From JBBSUX01 sp038234045 (GTDB lineage Bacteria; Pseudomonadota; Gammaproteobacteria; Burkholderiales; Burkholderiaceae_C), in NCBI GenBank assembly GCA_038234045.1, contig JBBSUX010000090.1, forward strand, positions 1 to 11,805: a stretch of DNA of 11,805 bases, given 5' to 3'. The translations under genes were made by a program, and so were the position numbers. The notes below the pieces were generated by a model. The model saw only the letters and a program-made list of their open reading frames with translations, was not told the DNA's origin and did no database searches. Below are positions 6,345 through 11,805 of the stretch, in pieces (position 1 is the first letter of the stretch; every line of letters begins with the position of its first letter).

Positions 6345-6577
6345 TTCGAAGGACCGGCTGCGCCGCCAGTCCGCGTCTCTGCCCTAGCGTTTTGCGACGA
6401 TGGGCCGACGGCCTCTCTCCCCTATTTGCTTGCCTAAACGCCGTACCGACCGGCGCGGGTCCGGCTTGCCTGCCTACACAAGACGCCGCTTTTTGATGCA
6501 CAAAATAAGTGGTCAGATGTCACGTCAGTCATTGCGACATACCAGCAGGCACTCTCACGCATTCACAAGGAAAATTT

Positions 6578-7228
6578 ATGTACAAGATCATTTTGGGAAC
6601 AACCATGGCGGCAGCCATGCTGGCAGGCTGCGCCAACGGCGGACTGAGCGATACCCAACGCCGGACCGCCCTCGGCGCAGGCGCCGGTGCTGCCGGCGGA
6701 GCTGTGCTGGGTGCCGTGACTGGCGGGAACGCAGGCACGGGCGCAGTAATCGGCGCAGGTGTCGGAGCCCTTGGCACGTATATCTGGTCGCAGCGGATGG
6801 AGCGCCAGAAGCAGGAAATGGAAGCGGCTACTCGCGGCACCGGCATTGCCGTATCGCAGACGTCTGACAACCAGCTCAAGCTTGACGTTCCCAGCGATGT
6901 GTCGTTCGATACTGGCAGGGCCAACGTCAAGTCCAATTTCGCCCCCGTGCTGGACCGTTTCGCGCGTAGCCTGGAATCCAATCCGGACACCACCGTGCGG
7001 ATCATCGGCTTCACCGACAGCACCGGCAGCGACGCCATCAACAATCCGCTCTCGGTCGACCGGGCCGCCAGCACACGTGATTATCTGGCGATGCGGGGCG
7101 TGGATAGCCGCCGCATCATGATCGATGGCCGGGGATCAAGCGATCCGGTCGCGTCGAACGCTACCGACGCGGGCCGGGCGCGCAATCGACGGGTGGAAAT
7201 CTATGTGGGCGAAGCACCCCGCCGTTAA
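6578..7228 (+). CDS. OmpA-family peptidoglycan-binding outer-membrane lipoprotein (YiaD-like)
   Basis: 216 residues from the ATG at 6578-6580, with AAGGA (6567-6571) six bases upstream. The frame extends to 6509, but the lipoprotein signal starts at 6578: lipobox LAGC with Cys18, Ala at +2 (outer-membrane sorting). Residues about 31-66 are a glycine-zipper segment (alternating Gly/Ala), then a charged stretch, then an OmpA C-terminal domain at about 105-211. The peptidoglycan-binding pair is present: Asp147 in GFTDSTG and Arg162 in LSVDRA, 15 residues apart as in OmpA. NRRVEI at 203-208 closes the domain. The layout matches YiaD-type proteins that anchor the outer membrane to the cell wall. 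I found no clear promoter in the 233-base gap upstream. An intrinsic terminator follows at 7316-7340. Confidence 0.93.
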   Translation: MYKIILGTTMAAAMLAGCANGGLSDTQRRTALGAGAGAAGGAVLGAVTGGNAGTGAVIGAGVGALGTYIWSQRMERQKQEMEAATRGTGIAVSQTSDNQLKLDVPSDVSFDTGRANVKSNFAPVLDRFARSLESNPDTTVRIIGFTDSTGSDAINNPLSVDRAASTRDYLAMRGVDSRRIMIDGRGSSDPVASNATDAGRARNRRVEIYVGEAPRR

Positions 7229-7250
7229 AGGACGCGGTGCATTGCGTAGA

Positions 7251-7269
7251 ACCTCCGGACCTCCGGAGG
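7251..7269. repeat. Tandem 8-mer forming a hairpin after the OmpA-like gene
   Basis: ACCTCCGG occurs twice in tandem (7251-7266) and is followed by AGG, so CCTCCGG and CCGGAGG pair as a 7-bp stem with a 4-base loop. It starts 22 bases after the stop codon. No T-run follows on either strand, so it is not a complete terminator; it may protect the 3' end or be a simple duplication. Confidence 0.55.
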
Positions 7270-7315
7270 GTTAGTTGCCAAATTCGATGGCGCTGACTCA
7301 ATTGATCACCTGATC

Positions 7316-7340
7316 GCCACCGCCCGCCGGTGGCTTTTTT
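7316..7340 (+). terminator. Rho-independent terminator of the OmpA-like lipoprotein gene
   Basis: GCCACCG and CGGTGGC form a perfect 7-bp GC-rich stem with a 5-base loop, followed at once by six T residues. It lies 87 bases after the stop codon on the plus strand and would shield the convergent yhdP gene. In the opposite direction the stem has no T-run, so it is not an equivalent terminator for yhdP. Confidence 0.88.
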
Positions 7341-7372
7341 ATGGGTGGCGTACGACCATCACGTAGAGCGTG

Positions 7373-10300
7373 TCAACGCTCACTGCTTGGCGCGCCCGTG
7401 CGGTCGTCACCGGTCAAGCGCACCACTTTCGGCTCCGTCCAGGAGCCAGTGATACGAAATTCCCGGGTGGCGGCCTTGGTCAAAGGGCCTCGCAGAAGCA
7501 CCTGTGCAAGAAATGAAGCAAGCCCTATGGCTGGATTGATGGCTGCCGCCACGAGCGATGCGGTACCGGCGTTGATCTCGGGAATCACCACGACATGCAA
7601 GTCCTGTGTTTCGTGATCGAGATCGGTCTGGCCTTCCATCAGCACCGCCGCACTGGGACCTTTCATCTTGAGATTCTCCGTGCGGGCAACCCCCGTGCGA
7701 ACTGCCACATCGCCGCGCACCCAGTCGAAGGCGAAGCCTTGGCTGAAGACATCACGGAAATCGAGCGCCAGCCGGCGCGGCAAGGATTGCAAGGACAGCA
7801 CGCCCAGCAGCTTGGCGATGCCTGGCTCGGCTTTGAGGAACTGCCCTGAAGCCATGTCCAGGTGAAGCTCACCGTCCATCGTCGTGAAATCCGGATCGAT
7901 CGGGGATCCCCGCCATAACGCCGTTCCCCCCAACGAACCCGGGCTTTGCCGGATCAGCCCCGGCATCCCGAACCGCGCCAGCAGTGCACCGGAATCCCGG
8001 ATGTTGAGCCGAAAATCAAGTGCGGTCACGGGATGCGCGGCTCCGAGCCTGCGGGACCAGTTTCCGGTCGCGGAAAAATGTGCTTCCGGCACTTCGATAT
8101 CGAGCTTGTTCAGCTCCCACTCGCGCTCGCCCGCCTTTCCGTCGGATGCCGCGCGGTTGATCGCGGCAACCGCAACCCGGCCCAGCTGGCGTCCCTTCAG
8201 CTCCAGTGCATCGACGACGATGTCAAGCGCCGGCAAGGCAGACGTACGTTGCTGTGACGCCGGATCTTCCAGCAGGCGCTCCACGTCGGAAGCAGCCGCC
8301 TGTGGCACGCGCAGACGGGCGAGCCGCGCAAAAACCTTCGCTGGCGCGGTGCCGGCAGGCTCGCGAAATTCGACGTAGCCTTCGAGCTCGTCGGCAGCAA
8401 GCGTCATCCGCCAGGTATCGCCCGCCCGCGATCCGCCGGCCACCAGACGGTGCAGCGAACGTCCTTCGGAAGTCACTAGATTGGCTCGAACCGCCAGCGT
8501 ATCGGGCAAAAATTCGCGAACCGTGCCCGCTGACGATGCCGGAACATCGGGCTTGCGCGATGACGGCTGAGGGGCGCCGGCAGCCTTGCTTTCACCAGCA
8601 AGAAGTGCCCGCCAGCGATCGACATCGATCGTATCGACCTGGATATTGGCCGCCACTCCAGCAGCGGGCAGCGGAGCCTCCTCGTCAGCGGCCAAACCGA
8701 CAGCGATGCTACCGCGCAGCACCTTGGGCACCGCACCTTCTGCCAGGGCAGGCTGCAGCTCGTAGTGCACAGCAGCGATCTTTCCCAAAGCAAGAGAAAC
8801 GTCCTGGCGACTGCGGCTGGCCTTCGGTGAATCCTCAACCGCTTGCTTGCTTTCGAAGCGCAAGGGCATCACATCTCCTGCGGCTTTGCCAAAGGGAGGC
8901 GGCAGATCGAGGTCCATCCCACGCAAATTGCTGGTCACCAGAATTTCGGGCGCGTCGTTTTGCAAAGTGAGGGTGGCTTCGTAATCGGCAGCGCCGTGCG
9001 CATGCATGGCGATAGGCGCGACAAATCCGAATTCGGGAGCGGAGCGCACTGCGTCCATCTCGGCCCTTCCCCGCAAGCGGACGGTGGCAGCTGCCCCTGG
9101 CTCGGAACCTCCATCGATCTGCAGGTCCCCACCCAGGAATCGCGCATTCACACCAGCGACGTTGAAGCCTTTTTCTGTGAACGCGACGGCGCCCTCGACA
9201 TTGGTAAGCGGCGGCTGCCCCGGCATTAGCCGCAATTCATTGCCGGACAAGGCGACGCTTCCCTTGACCGAACTGCGGTCGAGCGCGCTCAGCGGAAGCC
9301 CTAGCTGCAAGGAAAGCGAGGCCGGACCAGACGCTTCGGCGTTCGCAAGCGCATTACCAGTAATAGCGGCAAGCGGCGACGCATTGACCACCGCCAGCAT
9401 GTCTTTCAGCGGCCCTTGCGCATGCGCCGCAACATTGACCACAGCGCGGGAAAAGTCGTCGATCCGGGTGGACGCCTTGCTTACCTGCACGCCGTCCGGG
9501 TCTCCGTCCGGCATGACCAATCGACCTGCCGCGTTGCGCACCTCCATCCCAGCCCGGTCGAAAATCAACTCCCCGGAAAGATCGCCGAGAACAGGCCAGG
9601 GCTTTTCGCCAGCACGCTGCACTGAAGGCGGCACGAACGCATAGCGGGCACCCCGAATCTGGGAGGCGATATGGAATTCGCCCTGGGCCGGATCCTTGAA
9701 CGGCATGTTGCGCAGATCACCGCGCACCTTGAATTGAGTGCCGACAGAAACGCCGGCACGAATTGCGTCCCGGACATAGTGGCGCGCATCATCACCCAGC
9801 TCCAGCGGAAGATAGCGCCAGACGCGCGTGCCATCAGCCCGGCTGAGCCTGCCGCTCAAATCGAGGACTCCAGGCAAAGCAGCTGCCGGCAGCGGGCCTG
9901 TCTCACCAGCTTCAGAAGCGCTTGATGTGCCCTTGCCAGCAGCGGCTGCGGTATGCCAGTGAACGCTGGCTTCACCGGCAACATCAGGGTTGGCAAAGTT
10001 GATGCGGTCAACGTCCACTGCCAGGTTCTGGCCTGTGCGCTTCCAGCGAATGCCCGCTTGCAGCCGGGCGATGTCGATTGCCGGCTCCTCGAACAACCCG
10101 GGGAACACGAGCTGGCCGTCATTGATGGCGATATCCACAGTGCCCCCGTTGCGGCCAAAGTCGAAATGCCCGGTCAAGCCAGCAACACCCGGCCGGCTTA
10201 TCGGCGGGTGTTTGCGGATTTTTGCCACGCGCTGGCCTGGTGCCAAGACGGGAGCCGGTGCAGGCGTATGGACGGCTCCTGCAGCAAGCGTCAGATCCTC

Positions 10301-11572
10301 GACTTGGCCCTGCGCGCGGTAATCGACCGGCGCATCTGCAGCACCGACCCAATGCAGTTGCAGCTGACTCAACACGCCACGCGGGGCGAAATCGGCTACG
10401 AAGCTGCGCAAAGCCTCGGGAACCGGCAGACGTTCGGCGAGTTGTGCCAGAACACCCAAGTCGATCCGGTCGGCCGACGAGGTCGTGCGAGCGGGCTGGC
10501 CGCTGACAGCTTTGACCTGCGTCAGGCGCGCATCGCCGGGCGGCCATTTCAGGCCGTCGCCGGTGGCAAAGCCGAATTGGTGCATTGCAAGTCTGAACCC
10601 GGTCGCATCACGACTGCCGCTCATTCGACCCTGGACAGTGCGCAGAGCGAGCGCAGGCGCATCGCCAGTCGGCTTCACGCCTACAATTTGCAACGCCAGG
10701 TCGATCGCGCCGCCCTGCAGCTCCCCATGTTGCACATCAAGCCAGGCCTGGAAGCCGCCACGAGCGTCCGTAAGGGCCGCACCCTCATGCAACGCCGGAA
10801 GATATGTGGACCACGCTGCCGCATCAAAACGCGTCCAGCGCGCATACACCGTACCGCGCCAGTCATCCACTCGCCCGCTGTGCCCCGAAAGAACCCGCTG
10901 GCGGAACCGCCCGGCAACCGTGAAACGGTCGCCCCACGTGGAAGGTGGCGTTGCCTCGATAAGCCAGTTGTGCCGCCAGCGGCCATTGCGCATGGTGATG
11001 TTCACATCGGACAGTGCCACGGCCGGTAAGCCCTGCTGCTCGTCCAGCCACCGGACGCGCGCGCCCCGCGCGATGATGCTGGGCTGCGAAAAAACCCAGT
11101 CGGCCGCCCCGCTGGAATCGGCTGCGGCGTGGGGATCGAGCACGGTATCCGCAACTTCGATGCGGCCATCCGGCAAACGCCTGATACGCGCGTCCAGCCC
11201 TTCGACGGATATCCGGTCGGCCCGCCCTCCCCAGAGCGTGCGAGGCGAAAGCGAAATGACCGCGCGTTGTGCATGCAAAGCGCCCGGACTTGATGGGTTG
11301 CCGACGACCACATCAGTAGCAACGAAGGTCGGCAGCGCACCGTCGGACTCTGCGGTGAGGCCTCCCAGCTGCACCGGAGTTCCAAGTGCGTGAGTGAGCG
11401 CGGCTTCAATGCGGGGGCGGAAGTCCCCGATATGCGGCAGGACCCAGACATGCAACAGTCCCCAGGTGACAAGCACCAGCGCCCAGATCATCACCAGCAA
11501 GGCAAGCGCCAGGCTGATCACCCGGCTGCCGAACCTGAGCGCGCGGGAGGGACTCTTGGCGACCGTTTCCAT
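7373..11572 (-). CDS. yhdP: YhdP-family AsmA-like protein, phospholipid transport between membranes
   Basis: 1,399 residues from the ATG at 11570-11572. The frame continues to ATG 11621-11623 and TTG 11627-11629; I chose 11572 because it leaves a short basic N-terminus directly before the membrane anchor (about residues 17-42), as usual in this family. No start has a strong ribosome site. The anchor is followed by the AsmA-like N-terminal part (RPRIEAALTHALGTPVQLGGL), a long periplasmic repeat-rich body with DUF3971-like character, and the typical C-terminus near NPAIGLASFLAQVLLRGPL and FRITGSWTEPKV. In E. coli, YhdP (1,266 residues) with TamB and YdbH bridges the periplasm and carries phospholipids to the outer membrane. 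The size is normal for the longer Burkholderiales form. It is convergent with the OmpA-like gene; no clear terminator of its own is seen. Confidence 0.9.
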   Translation of the reverse strand: METVAKSPSRALRFGSRVISLALALLVMIWALVLVTWGLLHVWVLPHIGDFRPRIEAALTHALGTPVQLGGLTAESDGALPTFVATDVVVGNPSSPGALHAQRAVISLSPRTLWGGRADRISVEGLDARIRRLPDGRIEVADTVLDPHAAADSSGAADWVFSQPSIIARGARVRWLDEQQGLPAVALSDVNITMRNGRWRHNWLIEATPPSTWGDRFTVAGRFRQRVLSGHSGRVDDWRGTVYARWTRFDAAAWSTYLPALHEGAALTDARGGFQAWLDVQHGELQGGAIDLALQIVGVKPTGDAPALALRTVQGRMSGSRDATGFRLAMHQFGFATGDGLKWPPGDARLTQVKAVSGQPARTTSSADRIDLGVLAQLAERLPVPEALRSFVADFAPRGVLSQLQLHWVGAADAPVDYRAQGQVEDLTLAAGAVHTPAPAPVLAPGQRVAKIRKHPPISRPGVAGLTGHFDFGRNGGTVDIAINDGQLVFPGLFEEPAIDIARLQAGIRWKRTGQNLAVDVDRINFANPDVAGEASVHWHTAAAAGKGTSSASEAGETGPLPAAALPGVLDLSGRLSRADGTRVWRYLPLELGDDARHYVRDAIRAGVSVGTQFKVRGDLRNMPFKDPAQGEFHIASQIRGARYAFVPPSVQRAGEKPWPVLGDLSGELIFDRAGMEVRNAAGRLVMPDGDPDGVQVSKASTRIDDFSRAVVNVAAHAQGPLKDMLAVVNASPLAAITGNALANAEASGPASLSLQLGLPLSALDRSSVKGSVALSGNELRLMPGQPPLTNVEGAVAFTEKGFNVAGVNARFLGGDLQIDGGSEPGAAATVRLRGRAEMDAVRSAPEFGFVAPIAMHAHGAADYEATLTLQNDAPEILVTSNLRGMDLDLPPPFGKAAGDVMPLRFESKQAVEDSPKASRSRQDVSLALGKIAAVHYELQPALAEGAVPKVLRGSIAVGLAADEEAPLPAAGVAANIQVDTIDVDRWRALLAGESKAAGAPQPSSRKPDVPASSAGTVREFLPDTLAVRANLVTSEGRSLHRLVAGGSRAGDTWRMTLAADELEGYVEFREPAGTAPAKVFARLARLRVPQAAASDVERLLEDPASQQRTSALPALDIVVDALELKGRQLGRVAVAAINRAASDGKAGEREWELNKLDIEVPEAHFSATGNWSRRLGAAHPVTALDFRLNIRDSGALLARFGMPGLIRQSPGSLGGTALWRGSPIDPDFTTMDGELHLDMASGQFLKAEPGIAKLLGVLSLQSLPRRLALDFRDVFSQGFAFDWVRGDVAVRTGVARTENLKMKGPSAAVLMEGQTDLDHETQDLHVVVIPEINAGTASLVAAAINPAIGLASFLAQVLLRGPLTKAATREFRITGSWTEPKVVRLTGDDRTGAPSSER

Positions 11573-11694
11573 CAGGCAAGGCGCGGGCTGTGTACGCTTG
11601 CGTCTGCAACGCGGCAATGACATGGGCAATGGCAGTGCCTGTTGCCGTTCACAACGGGACAGCGCCGCACAGAGACACCGGCGGAAATAAGGAT

Positions 11695-11805
11695 ATGCAT
11701 GAGGCGCTCTGGGAGATGGCTGGAATTATGACCGGCGACATGTGTGCAGATGGCCCCACGCAGGTCGGGGGAACGCGCTTTTCGGCGTCGGACGCAAGCA
11801 CTGAC
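11695..11805 (+). CDS. Possible start of a plus-strand gene, cut by the window edge
   Basis: From the ATG at 11695-11697 a frame stays open to the end of the window (37 codons), with other in-frame ATGs at 11716, 11728 and 11740. AAGGA lies too close to the first ATG, so the true start may be a later one. No domain can be recognised from so few residues. In Burkholderiales yhdP is often next to glnE (glutamine synthetase adenylyltransferase), so glnE is a reasonable guess from position only. It would be divergent from yhdP. Confidence 0.3.
   Translation, partial: MHEALWEMAGIMTGDMCADGPTQVGGTRFSASDASTD

Noticed and set aside
5537..6496. A 319-codon plus-strand open frame opposite mltA
   Set aside because: It is antisense to the MltA domain with its intact catalytic motif, and it overlaps the better supported 61-residue gene in another frame.
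9953..11029. A 358-codon plus-strand open frame opposite yhdP, with several others nearby
   Set aside because: All lie inside the continuous yhdP frame and show no domain, signal peptide or ribosome site.

Overview
The window reads as an ordinary chromosomal stretch of a high-GC Gram-negative bacterium, most likely a betaproteobacterium of the order Burkholderiales. This rests on the BcsD-BcsP-BcsQ cellulose gene set, a long (about 1,400-residue) YhdP-type AsmA-like protein, an MltA lipoprotein, a Tat-exported PhoX and an AT-rich interspersed repeat resembling those common in Comamonadaceae. The family or genus cannot be fixed from this sequence alone. I see no rRNA, functional tRNA, CRISPR array, transposase, phage gene or toxin-antitoxin pair.

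Layout, left to right. (1) 1-1905, minus strand: the 5' part of a bacterial cellulose synthesis operon, bcsD, bcsP, bcsQ, which runs off the left edge, where the synthase genes would be expected. A plausible sigma70 promoter lies just upstream of bcsD and fixes its start at a GTG. (2) 2262-4226, minus strand: phoX, a Tat-exported alkaline phosphatase. Upstream are a good Pho box with a correctly spaced -10, a strong leader hairpin and then a 25% GC repeat-like island. (3) 4504-6160, minus strand: a small MliC-like lipoprotein gene downstream of mltA, a lytic transglycosylase. (4) 6159-7228, plus strand: a 61-residue membrane protein whose start codon overlaps that of mltA head to head, then a peptidoglycan-binding OmpA-type lipoprotein followed by a clear intrinsic terminator. 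(5) 7373-11572, minus strand: yhdP, convergent with the OmpA-type gene. (6) At the right edge, a possible plus-strand gene that is cut off.

The common theme is the cell envelope: an exopolysaccharide (cellulose), outer-membrane lipoproteins, peptidoglycan turnover and anchoring, phosphate scavenging in the periplasm, and phospholipid transport between membranes. Nothing here is a clearly new system. The points most worth following are the PhoB-type control region of phoX with its leader hairpin, the proline-rich BcsP as a candidate scaffold partner of BcsD with repeated short motifs, the MltA/MliC-like pairing, and the overlapping divergent start codons at mltA.
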